From CAYXVJ01 sp964558445 (GTDB lineage Bacteria > Bacillota > Clostridia > Saccharofermentanales > Fastidiosipilaceae): DNA of 64,000 nucleotides. The notes beneath the pieces are model-generated. The model did no database searches and had not been told where the DNA came from. It saw only the letters and a program-made list of their open reading frames with translations. The stretch's first letter is position 1; every line of letters begins with the position of its first letter. The translations under genes and the position numbers were made by a program. The stretch lies in contig CAZLEA010000001.1 in the NCBI GenBank assembly GCA_964558445.1, positions 124,001 through 188,000 of the forward strand. The letters are read 5' to 3'. Of this stretch, positions 7,767-15,542 are shown piece after piece.

Positions 7767-9346
7767 TCAGGGTGCTTCCAAGACAACATCGATGACGATT
7801 TCTTGGCCATCGCGATAGACCGATAGCGACATGGTGTCGCCGACATCGAGCTGAGCCTTGTACGCGTTGATGTCATTGACCGAGGTCACCGTATTCCCGT
7901 TCACCGCCGTGATGATATCGGACTTCTTGACACCGGCCTTCTGAGCACTGCTGCCGGCCAGGACTTCATAGACCATGACACCGCGCGGCAAACCGTAATT
8001 GTTCTGTGGTACGGGGGAGCCGGTAATTCCAAGCATAGGCCTCGTCACCTCGCCGAATTCGATTAACTGCTCCGCAAGCGGGATAACCACTTCACTAGGG
8101 ATGGCAAAGGCAATCCCTTCAACCCCCACCGCCGAGGTCTTCGCCGAGTTGATGCCGATCACTTCGCCTCTCAGGTTCAAGAGAGCGCCGCCCGAGTTAC
8201 CGGAGTTGATCGCGGCGTCCGTCTGAATCAAGTTTAGCATCGTCGTATCGTCGATTGTGATCGTGCGATTCTTACCGGAGACAACACCGCTGGTAACCGT
8301 CCCCTCGAATTCGCCGAGCGGATTACCGATCGCAACCACGGTCTCACCGACTTGGAGCTCGGTGGAATCACCGAAGCTCAAGAAGGGCAGATCGACATCG
8401 GCATCGATCTTGATAACTGCGAGGTCTGACGTCGGATCCGTACCGACGATGACGGCATCGTATTCCTCACCGTTTGAGAGGGTAACCGTCGTCTCTGTCG
8501 CGCCTTCGACCACGTGATTGTTTGTCACGATATAGCCGTCCTTCGAGATGATGACGCCGGATCCGGCAGCCATCACGGTCTGATAACCCATGATCGTCTC
8601 TTGCATCGCTTGCGTGCCGATCGCCACGACCGCAGGGGACGCAAGATCTGCAATCTGGGAGACGGTTAGATCACCGTTTGTCGCCTGTGTGGCGGTACCT
8701 GTGGTGGAGCTGCCACTTGTATTACCGCTTGTACTGCCGGTACTGATGATCGGTGCGGAATCCACCTCGGATTGCAAACTGGCAAGCTTCTCATCGAACT
8801 GTTGCAGCGTAGGTGTAATCGTATTGTAGACGATCATACCTCCGGCTGCGCCGCCGATGATACAGGCTGCGAGGAGCCCCGCAATGAAGCCAAGACCATG
8901 CCCGAAGCGCTTCTGTCTCGGCTGCTTCTCAGGCTTCGCCTTCTTCACCTTCTGCTTCACGTGCGGTGCACCCGTNNNNNNNNNNNNNNNNNNNNNNNNN
9001 NNNNNNNNNNNNNNNNNNNNNNNNNNNNNNNNNNNNNNNNNNNNNNNNNNNNNNNNNNNNNNNNNNNNNNNNNNNGCTGCTTCTCAGGCTTCGCCTTCTT
9101 CACCTTCTGCTTCACGTGCGGTGCACCCGTGGCGTAAGGCTGATAGGCTTGATAGGGGTAATCCGTTTGTTGGTAGGATTGATAATCGGCTTGGCTTGTT
9201 TGGTTTACATGACTTGTCTCGTCTGCCGTATATGCTTGATTCACCTGATTGATCTCGTTAGCCCCGATTGGCTGATTGATCTCGTTTGTTTGATAGGTTT
9301 CAATCGTCTCGTTGTTCTCGTTCGGATTTTGATTCTTGTTGTCCAT
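7767..9346 (-). CDS. htrA: HtrA/DegP-like membrane-anchored serine protease (interrupted by an assembly gap)
   Basis: Surface quality-control protease. As written the frame breaks at the N run, but removing the 100 N and one copy of the flanking 55-base duplication (155 bases) restores one continuous frame of 474 residues. In that numbering residues 1-77 are an Asn/Gln/Thr/Tyr-rich cytoplasmic tail, 78-99 are basic, 100-122 form one membrane helix, and the trypsin-like domain carries His226 (TNNHVVEG), Asp256 (DPTSDLAV) and Ser333 (SGNSGGAL), then one PDZ domain to the end. One PDZ domain and an N-terminal anchor are usual for Bacillota HtrA. The start ATG at 9346 has AAGGAAG upstream. The gene stands alone. 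Not a pseudogene. Confidence 0.93.
8921..8975. repeat. 55-base duplication, left copy (assembly artefact)
   Basis: Bases 8921-8975 are identical to 9076-9130 on the other side of the 100-N run, as expected when two overlapping contigs are joined by a placeholder without merging the overlap. Confidence 0.95.
8976..9075. other. Scaffold gap of 100 N
   Basis: Placeholder of exactly 100 N inside htrA. Because its flanks are the same 55 bases, the true gap is probably zero or negative in length. Confidence 0.98.
9076..9130. repeat. 55-base duplication, right copy (assembly artefact)
   Basis: Second copy of the 55 bases at 8921-8975. Deleting one copy plus the N run makes the htrA frame continuous. 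Confidence 0.95.
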
Positions 9347-9451
9347 TTCTTCACTTCCTTCTGCTACAGTTGTTCAACCGGATGCTTCACTTTTCAACTG
9401 TCTCTATTGTAAACCCAAGTCTTAAATCATGTAGAAATAAATTCACGAGCA

Positions 9452-9463
9452 TTGATTAATCAA
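9452..9463. promoter_or_regulatory. Perfect 12-base palindrome TTGATTAATCAA
   Basis: A self-complementary 12-mer in the space between the htrA start and the end of birA, about 110 bases upstream of the htrA start. It could be an operator or part of the birA 3' end. No family is assigned. Confidence 0.4.
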
Positions 9464-9488
9464 CTGTAAACCTTCTGTGAAGCAGGGC

Positions 9489-10481
9489 CTAAACATAGCC
9501 GAGCATACCACGAATCGATACTTCACCGCTGCCGACCACTTCTTCTGTCCCATCGGCAAGCCGTAGAACCAGGAAACCGTCTCGTGTCAGCTCCGTCGCC
9601 TTCGCTGTATATGACTTATCGCCGTCCATAACGGTGACATCCCGATCGAGGGTTAACGATGCATCGCGATACTCAGCGAGGAAGGAATCGAAACGCCTGT
9701 CTTGATCGAGGAAACGCGTATAGTAGCGGTCGAAGTGATACATCAGGCGTGCGGTTACGTAGTTTGGATCATAGTGGTATCCGCTCTGAAGCCGCATGCT
9801 CGTCGCCTTGTCTTCCAAGTCGGATGCGAAGCCTAACTGATTGATGTTCAGGCCGATACCGATAACAAGCTCGCGAATCCCCGCATCTTCCAGAACCGAT
9901 TCACAGAGGATGCCACAGAGCTTGCGATTGTCTGTTATCACGTCGTTTGGCCACTTCAGTCCGACAGCCAAATCAGACAGCTCTTCGACTGCTGTGCGCA
10001 CAGCGAGGGCGACCAAGAGCGTCACGGACATCAGATCTTGCGGACGAAGGCGCGGACGAAGGAGAATCGAGAGATATAAACCGTCACCGGATTCAGACGA
10101 CCATGCACGACCGAGTCGCCCCCTGCCGGCCGTTTGTCTGGTAGCCAGAACAAGCGATCGATCCGCAAGCCCTTGACGCGCCAGACGCTTCGCTTCGCTA
10201 TTGGTGGAATCCACTTGTTCCAGCACGGTTAATTGCCCTGCATACGAAGGAGCCGAGAAATGCAGGAAGCGCTCCAGTCTATTCGACTGCAACGCTTCTG
10301 CCCATTCTTCCAAGCGGTATCCGCGGCGATCCGAGTGGATCGATAGACCGCCGCTGCGAAGTGCTTCGATATGTTTCCAGATGGCTGAGCGGGTTACGCC
10401 AAGCTCATCTGCCAAGCTCTGACCGCTGATCGGTGCATCCGCCTCGATCAGGCGGGCCAGAACCAATGCTTGTACATTCAT
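9489..10481 (-). CDS. birA: Biotin-[acetyl-CoA carboxylase] ligase / biotin repressor
   Basis: Joins biotin through biotinyl-AMP to a lysine of biotin carrier proteins, and with its DNA-binding domain can repress biotin genes. 330 residues: a winged helix-turn-helix at about 5-60 (ISGQSLADELGVTRSAIWKHI), then the ligase domain with the nucleotide loop GRGRLGR and KWPNDV, then the small C-terminal barrel. The bifunctional class is clear from the N-terminal domain. The start at 10481 is eight bases after the pyk stop; an in-frame ATG at 10517 would overlap pyk by 29 bases. Neither has a good ribosome site, so the start is uncertain and translation is probably coupled to pyk. Confidence 0.92.
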   Translation of the reverse strand: MNVQALVLARLIEADAPISGQSLADELGVTRSAIWKHIEALRSGGLSIHSDRRGYRLEEWAEALQSNRLERFLHFSAPSYAGQLTVLEQVDSTNSEAKRLARQGLADRSLVLATRQTAGRGRLGRAWSSESGDGLYLSILLRPRLRPQDLMSVTLLVALAVRTAVEELSDLAVGLKWPNDVITDNRKLCGILCESVLEDAGIRELVIGIGLNINQLGFASDLEDKATSMRLQSGYHYDPNYVTARLMYHFDRYYTRFLDQDRRFDSFLAEYRDASLTLDRDVTVMDGDKSYTAKATELTRDGFLVLRLADGTEEVVGSGEVSIRGMLGYV

Positions 10482-10488
10482 AATGATC

Positions 10489-12243
10489 TTAGGAAATGAA
10501 ACCGGACGCGGCATCAACCGTGATCAGTTGACCCTGCTTGATGATCTTGGTTGCATTCTCGCAAGCATAGATGATCGGAATATCCAGTGTCTTCCCTACC
10601 GTGATGGCATGGCAGTCATGATCGGTCGACTCAACGACAACGGCACGAGCCTGTCTCATCAGAGGAATCATGCTGTCATCGGTGTCTTCGGCAACCAAAA
10701 TGCCTTCGACGGTGCCGGGCAGCTTCACGCCCGCATCCTCGGTCAGAACCGTGGCTTCACCCGTCACGGCACGATTGTCGATGCTCGGGATACCGAGGCC
10801 GTGGCAGAGGATCTCGCCTACGTTCGCAACCTTCATGGTGTTCGTCGTACCGCTCATGCCGACAGGCGTACCGCCTGTGATGACAACGAGGTCACCGTTA
10901 CGGACGAGGCCGGAATCGGCAGCAACCTTGAGACCGGTGGCGAACAGCTCGTCTGTGCTTCTCATCTCCTCTACCTGGAAGGGGATGACACCCCAAGCTA
11001 GGTTAAGCTGACGCTGTGCTCTAGCCGAAACGGTTGTCGCGATGATCGGGCAGTCCGGACGGAAGGAAGCGAGCTGACGTGCGGTGCGACCGGAGTAGGT
11101 GACGGCAACGATAGCCTTGGCATCCAAGTCCATGGTGGCCGAGCAGCTGGCATGGCTGACTGCGCTCGTGACGCTGCTTCTGAGGTCGAAGCGCGTGTTG
11201 ATGAAGTTCTCCCAGTAATTCTGGTTCTGCTCGGTGTATAGGGCGATCTCCGACATCATCTTGACGGCTTCGATCGGGTAACGGCCGTTGGCCGTCTCAC
11301 CGGACAACATGATGGCAGACGTACCATCCAGGATCGCATTCGCAACGTCACTTGCTTCGGCACGTGTCGGGCGGGGGTTGCGGATCATGGAGTCTAGCAT
11401 CTGAGTAGCTGTGATACAGGGCTTACCCTTCTCGTAGCACTTCGTGATCATCATCTTCTGAACGATAGGTACTTCATAAGCCGGGATCTCGACACCGAGG
11501 TCACCGCGAGCGACCATGATCGCATCCGAAACCTCGAGGATCTCATCGAAGTTTCTGACGCCCTGCCGGTTCTCGATCTTGGAGACGATGTGGATACCTT
11601 CGCCACCGATCTTCTCGAGCAAGCGACGGATCTGCAGCACGTCATCGGCTCTGCGAACGAACGATGCGGCGATGAAGTCCATGTCGTTGTCGACGGCAAA
11701 TTGGATATCTCTCATATCCTGCTCGGTCATAGCCGGCAAGTTGGTATCGACATCGGGCAAGTTGATGCTCTTGTGGTTCGCCACATCACCGGAGTTACGA
11801 ACGACACAACGAAGATCCTTGTCTTCGATCGCGAGCACTTCGAGTTCGACCAGACCGTCATCGATCAAGATGCTGTCACCGACCACGAGGTCTTCGTGCA
11901 TGCCCTTGTAGGTGACGGAGAATTCCTTATCCGAACCAAGCACTTCTTCGTGACGGATATAAACTTCGTTGCCTTCCTTCAAGGTGACACGGCCGCCGAC
12001 GAAGTCGTTTGTACGAATCTCGGGACCCTTGGTGTCAAGGAGCAAGGCAACAGGCAGGTTCTCTTCTTCACGAACTACCTTGATGAGGTCAACCTTCTCC
12101 TGCTGTTCGGCGTGATCGCCGTGCGAGAAGTTCAGTCGGGCGACGTTCATGCCCGTTCTCATCAAATTCCTCAATACTTCCGGGTTCTGACTCGCAGGTC
12201 CGATCGTACATACAATCTTGGTCTTACGCACTCCTTGTGCCAT
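10489..12243 (-). CDS. pyk: Pyruvate kinase
   Basis: Last ATP-forming step of glycolysis: phosphoenolpyruvate plus ADP to pyruvate plus ATP. 584 residues. It starts with TKIVCTIGPAS, has the barrel signature region with ENRQGVRNFDEIL and ARGDLGVEIP, an allosteric C-domain, and a final extra domain (around GEATVLTEDAGVKLPG to VDAASGF) similar to the mobile phosphotransfer domain found at the end of Bacillus-type enzymes (about 585 residues). The ATG at 12243 is chosen because AAGAGGT lies at 12251-12257; the open frame upstream lacks family similarity. It is followed directly by birA. Confidence 0.96.
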   Translation of the reverse strand: MAQGVRKTKIVCTIGPASQNPEVLRNLMRTGMNVARLNFSHGDHAEQQEKVDLIKVVREEENLPVALLLDTKGPEIRTNDFVGGRVTLKEGNEVYIRHEEVLGSDKEFSVTYKGMHEDLVVGDSILIDDGLVELEVLAIEDKDLRCVVRNSGDVANHKSINLPDVDTNLPAMTEQDMRDIQFAVDNDMDFIAASFVRRADDVLQIRRLLEKIGGEGIHIVSKIENRQGVRNFDEILEVSDAIMVARGDLGVEIPAYEVPIVQKMMITKCYEKGKPCITATQMLDSMIRNPRPTRAEASDVANAILDGTSAIMLSGETANGRYPIEAVKMMSEIALYTEQNQNYWENFINTRFDLRSSVTSAVSHASCSATMDLDAKAIVAVTYSGRTARQLASFRPDCPIIATTVSARAQRQLNLAWGVIPFQVEEMRSTDELFATGLKVAADSGLVRNGDLVVITGGTPVGMSGTTNTMKVANVGEILCHGLGIPSIDNRAVTGEATVLTEDAGVKLPGTVEGILVAEDTDDSMIPLMRQARAVVVESTDHDCHAITVGKTLDIPIIYACENATKIIKQGQLITVDAASGFIS

Positions 12244-12319
12244 TCTCTCTACCTCTTTACTTAATAATAGCCATCCGCGCCGTTCAAAACGAGATGGCAG
12301 TTTGACAAACAACTGGTGT

Positions 12320-13129
12320 TTACTTCCTTGTTTCCGATGAATTCGTTTGCCTCGTCTGAGCCTGTCTCTGCTCGCTTGATGGGCGAATCTCGCTCGGCTG
12401 TCTGACACTCGGATTACGAACTTCGGTTTGACTACCCGGACTTGCCGCTGTACTCACGGGACGCCTCTGTATCGCTGCCCCTGCCGCGTTACCGCGCAAT
12501 TGCTCCTGTTGTCTGTATCGTGTCTGCAGACGACGAATCTGCTTCATGACCGATAAGAACAGCCAGTCGAACAAGCGCTGGGTATACTTCACAATTTGCA
12601 CGTAGAGGATCGGCGTCAAGACGATCGCTGCCAGAGACAAGATCAGTACGATTGCTCCGATCAAGACTAAGACTATACCGCTGACGAGTAGACCAAACAG
12701 CTCATAAACTTCTGTATTACGCTCCACAAAGGTGCCGACCGTGCTATCCATCCACTCCAGGAGGTTAGGTAACAGGGCATCAAAATTGAGCGAAATCGCA
12801 GGTACGACCAAACTGTAGACGATCAAGACCGCAGCGACATACTTCGCCGCTTGGAACATCAAAACGACGAACCGAAGCAGCAACGGCAAATCATAATAGT
12901 AGTAGCAGAGAACCGGCGCTACGAGGACGCTGATGAGTGTGACGGCGAGCCACATCGATGGCGTCTGTAACCAAGGAGAGAGCGTATCCGCATAAAACGA
13001 CAGTAGCAGGTAAGCAAATCCGGCCCAGAAAGCAACGCTGATTAAAAGAGCAGCACCCTTATGGGTCCGATTCTCAAAATCAGTATCGCTCCATACCGGA
13101 CCAAGCAATGCACCTTCTAGGTAGTCCAT
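12320..13129 (-). CDS. Multi-pass membrane protein, unknown function
   Basis: 269 residues with about five hydrophobic segments (for example the stretches around ISVAFWAGFAYLLLSF, MWLAVTLISVLVAPVL, FVVLMFQAAKYVAAVL, LFGLLVSGIVLVLIGA and ILSLAAIVLTPILYV) and a hydrophilic Arg/Gln/Ser-rich C-terminal tail of about 80 residues, probably cytoplasmic. The ATG at 13129 is chosen because AAGGGGGAAG sits nine bases upstream and a promoter at 13165-13194 fires just before it; the frame stays open another 50 codons upstream to a TTG. It lies between the J-domain-like gene and pyk. I do not recognise the family. Confidence 0.75.
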   Translation of the reverse strand: MDYLEGALLGPVWSDTDFENRTHKGAALLISVAFWAGFAYLLLSFYADTLSPWLQTPSMWLAVTLISVLVAPVLCYYYYDLPLLLRFVVLMFQAAKYVAAVLIVYSLVVPAISLNFDALLPNLLEWMDSTVGTFVERNTEVYELFGLLVSGIVLVLIGAIVLILSLAAIVLTPILYVQIVKYTQRLFDWLFLSVMKQIRRLQTRYRQQEQLRGNAAGAAIQRRPVSTAASPGSQTEVRNPSVRQPSEIRPSSEQRQAQTRQTNSSETRK

Positions 13130-13164
13130 ATAGACAAACTTCCCCCTTACGGCTTCTTCAGTCA

Positions 13165-13194
13165 ATTGTAACAGATGAACCGAATTTGCTTCAA
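13165..13194 (-). promoter_or_regulatory. Promoter of the membrane-protein gene
   Basis: Minus strand: TTGAAG (13189-13194), 18 bases, TACAAT (13165-13170). Predicted transcripts start about 30 bases before the ATG at 13129, which supports that start over the longer frame. Confidence 0.55.
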
Positions 13195-13292
13195 GTAAAA
13201 GCCCGCACAGAATTACAGACCAAACCATAGCAAAAGACTGGCAATCGTCAAAGAAACGGCTGTTTCGTAGCCGAAACAACAGCAGTCTATGC

Positions 13293-14309
13293 TTACGGTA
13301 CGATATTCGATGCCGCTGGCGTCGGTGTTGGCTCCACCGTCCCCGGTGAGATCGCCATCAACTCATCTTGCTTCGCAATCAAGTCTTCGATGAAGTCATA
13401 TGCATTCTCGTTATCCTTATTATGGATCGTGATGCCTACGATCTGTTCGTAACCGAGCATGCTAAGGCTATTGAAGAGCTGCGATTCACTGAAGTCAAAT
13501 CCGACGATGTAGAGGTCTTCGGACAACCAATCCTTGTCCTCTTCCGTTTCGCTTGAGCTGCTCTTACCGTTTGCCTTCTCTTCTTCTCGCTTGGCATCCA
13601 ATTCTTCATCGCTGATCGATACGTGACCGTAGACCGGCTCGATAATCGCTAGTTCCTCTTCGCTGTAACGCGTAGCCAGCTCTGTATAGAAATCCTCCAG
13701 GGAGATCAATACACCCTCGCCTTGAAGGTAGTCGAAATTCGCCTTGTCGATGAGCAGTATATCCGCCGGAGTCATACCGCCGGCATAGAGGATGCGCTTC
13801 GTGACGTTCGCCATTTCCACCTGAGGGTCGGCATTACTGCCGATGCTGAGCAGATCAACCAGCGGCCTCTCTACGCCGAGGTTATCTTCTGCGAAATCCG
13901 TGATCGTGTATAGCGAGTCCTTATCTTCCATGATGTTGTCTTCACGGTTATAGAAGCTACCGATCGCAGCCAGGGTGAAGTCAGGATCTTCCTTACGGAC
14001 AACGGACATGACGATCGAGACAACCAAAGCGATAACCACAAGCGTAACCAGGGCCGGCGTCTTACCGTAGTGCACGATATTCTTCCACTGATAGAGCGAC
14101 TTACCCGCCACTTCCTTCTGAAGACGCGGTTCGATTGTAACCTTACGAGAATCCTCGGTCAGCGTACGATACGCCTCATTGATCTCGGCCATCTTCTCGG
14201 GGTTCGATCGCCCATAGCCCTTGATCAAGCGGGCATAACGGGATTCGATCATCTGGCGGTTGGCCGGATGTTCCAGGCCCAGTATCGCCAATGCTTCCTT
14301 ATTTGTCAC
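13293..14309 (-). CDS. J-domain-like single-pass membrane protein with large outer domain
   Basis: 338 residues. Residues 1-55 look like a DnaJ-type helical hairpin (NKEALAILGLE, then AEINEAYRTLTED), but the HPD tripeptide needed to stimulate DnaK is absent; the loop reads KGYGRSNPEK. A basic linker leads to one membrane helix at about 84-104, then about 230 residues outside. The outer part contains ADILLIDKANFDYLQGEG, a pattern like extracellular solute-binding (type 2 periplasmic-binding) proteins, and ends in a Pro/Thr tail. The start is GTG with AGAGGT upstream. The inner J-like and outer binding-like arrangement suggests a sensor or assembly factor; function unknown. Confidence 0.8.
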   Translation of the reverse strand: MTNKEALAILGLEHPANRQMIESRYARLIKGYGRSNPEKMAEINEAYRTLTEDSRKVTIEPRLQKEVAGKSLYQWKNIVHYGKTPALVTLVVIALVVSIVMSVVRKEDPDFTLAAIGSFYNREDNIMEDKDSLYTITDFAEDNLGVERPLVDLLSIGSNADPQVEMANVTKRILYAGGMTPADILLIDKANFDYLQGEGVLISLEDFYTELATRYSEEELAIIEPVYGHVSISDEELDAKREEEKANGKSSSSETEEDKDWLSEDLYIVGFDFSESQLFNSLSMLGYEQIVGITIHNKDNENAYDFIEDLIAKQDELMAISPGTVEPTPTPAASNIVP

Positions 14310-14369
14310 CGGGGTTTACCTCTTTTCAAAAATACAAATCAATCCATCACTTACAGATATCACCGGAGA

Positions 14370-14378
14370 ATTATAGCA
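14370..14378 (-). promoter_or_regulatory. Extended -10 promoter of the J-domain-like gene
   Basis: Minus strand TGCTATAAT, a perfect extended -10, about 60 bases upstream of the GTG start. No clear -35 box, as is common with extended -10 promoters. Confidence 0.45.
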
Positions 14379-14436
14379 TACGAACGCGGGCCAAACGGCC
14401 GAAACAGAGGCGACCGAGGCTTGGATATGACTTTGT

Positions 14437-15447
14437 TTACAGCTTATTAATCGATCCGACATCTTCGGGCAGTTGTCCCGAAGCTCTCATGAACGCCTCC
14501 CAACCCATAGCAATTTGTTCGATTCCTTCGAGTGTCGGATGCACCATATCCTGCGAGATGTAAGCCGGTTGATTCAGCAGTGTCGTTCCCTCGATGAAGA
14601 TCAAGCGTTCACCTGCATAGCACCGTGCGATCTTACGGAAGGCCATAGCCTTCTTCTGCCCCTCTCCGTTGAAACCATAGATGCCGGTTGCAAACACGGG
14701 TCTTGGATCCTTGGCCAAGATCGCCGTGAAGCGATCGAGGCGTTCCTCAAACATATCGAGATCGAAGTCGTCTAGCATATTGATACCCATCTCAACACTG
14801 GCGAAGCTCCAATCGTCTCGACTGACCAAGAATTCTGCGACTTCGGCTTCGAGCAGAGCCGCACCCGCATAACCCTGATTCAGGTAATCGCAGCCTAGGC
14901 GCTGAGCAATACGGGCGGGATAAGTATAGGGCGGGGCGAGCGCCAAGCTACCGTGCGTAATTGAAGATCCGTACGCGAGATACGTGTGTGCCGGCAACTG
15001 CGTGGCATCGGGCTCTCGAAGGACGCCATCTGAACCAAGATAGTAACAGGGACAATACGGCAGCAAGATTCGAACGACTTCGGGGTCGAATGGCAAGCCC
15101 TGCTCCTTGGCGATTTGTTTAAGCTCTAGCAAATTTCTGGGCTTCGGAATTTCGATTACGGTCTCCTCGGTTTTGATCACCTTCGCAGAGTGCATCCATC
15201 CGCCCTGGAAAGAGCCGAAGTAGATATACGCCACTTGAGCTTCCTCGGCTGCCTCCGCACGTAACCTGATAATCGCCTTCTCTCCCTCGATTCGAAAACG
15301 AAGTTCCACGCCGGTACCGAAGGCCGCTTGCCGCTTGTCCAGTCGTTTGGCCAGCTCCTGCGGCATGCGCCACATCCTTAGCCCGCTCTTCGTCTCTTCC
15401 AAGTCAACAACGTTATGAAACAATATTCCGTCTCGAACCGTACGCAT
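14437..15447 (-). CDS. SGNH/GDSL-type hydrolase (esterase), two domains
   Basis: 336 residues, cytoplasmic by sequence (no signal peptide). An N-terminal beta-sandwich-like half (about 1-160) precedes an SGNH hydrolase domain: block I serine motif YGSSITHG, the Gly/Asn blocks around NQGYAGAAL and EMGINMLDD, and the C-terminal catalytic pair as DMVHPTLEG (Asp-x-x-His). The arrangement recalls carbohydrate esterases of the CE2-like two-domain type, so deacylation of a sugar or glycan is plausible, but the substrate is unknown. The ATG at 15447 follows GGAGGTG closely; an earlier in-frame start is less likely. Its leader contains the lysS terminator hairpin. Confidence 0.85.
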   Translation of the reverse strand: MRTVRDGILFHNVVDLEETKSGLRMWRMPQELAKRLDKRQAAFGTGVELRFRIEGEKAIIRLRAEAAEEAQVAYIYFGSFQGGWMHSAKVIKTEETVIEIPKPRNLLELKQIAKEQGLPFDPEVVRILLPYCPCYYLGSDGVLREPDATQLPAHTYLAYGSSITHGSLALAPPYTYPARIAQRLGCDYLNQGYAGAALLEAEVAEFLVSRDDWSFASVEMGINMLDDFDLDMFEERLDRFTAILAKDPRPVFATGIYGFNGEGQKKAMAFRKIARCYAGERLIFIEGTTLLNQPAYISQDMVHPTLEGIEQIAMGWEAFMRASGQLPEDVGSINKL

Positions 15448-15466
15448 ATCCACCTCCAAAACGCAA

Positions 15467-15507
15467 GAGCACTCAACCCGGCCAATCAACTGCCGAACGG
15501 AGTGCTC
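15467..15507 (-). terminator. lysS terminator or attenuator before the SGNH gene
   Basis: Perfect 8-base-pair outer stem (15467-15474 with 15500-15507), inner CGGC/GCCG stem, then TTGCGTTTT on the minus strand. It lies between the lysS stop and the ribosome site of the SGNH gene, so it can end lysS transcripts or limit read-through. Confidence 0.6.
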
Positions 15508-15542
15508 AATTGCTTATAAACTCATTTGTGAAACCATGAAGC

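Noticed and set aside
8921..9130. The 55-base duplication as a target-site repeat or mobile-element end
   Set aside because: It flanks a 100-N placeholder; contig overlap is the simpler cause.
7767..9346. htrA as a frameshifted pseudogene
   Set aside because: The break is explained exactly by the 155 bases of duplicated flank and N run.
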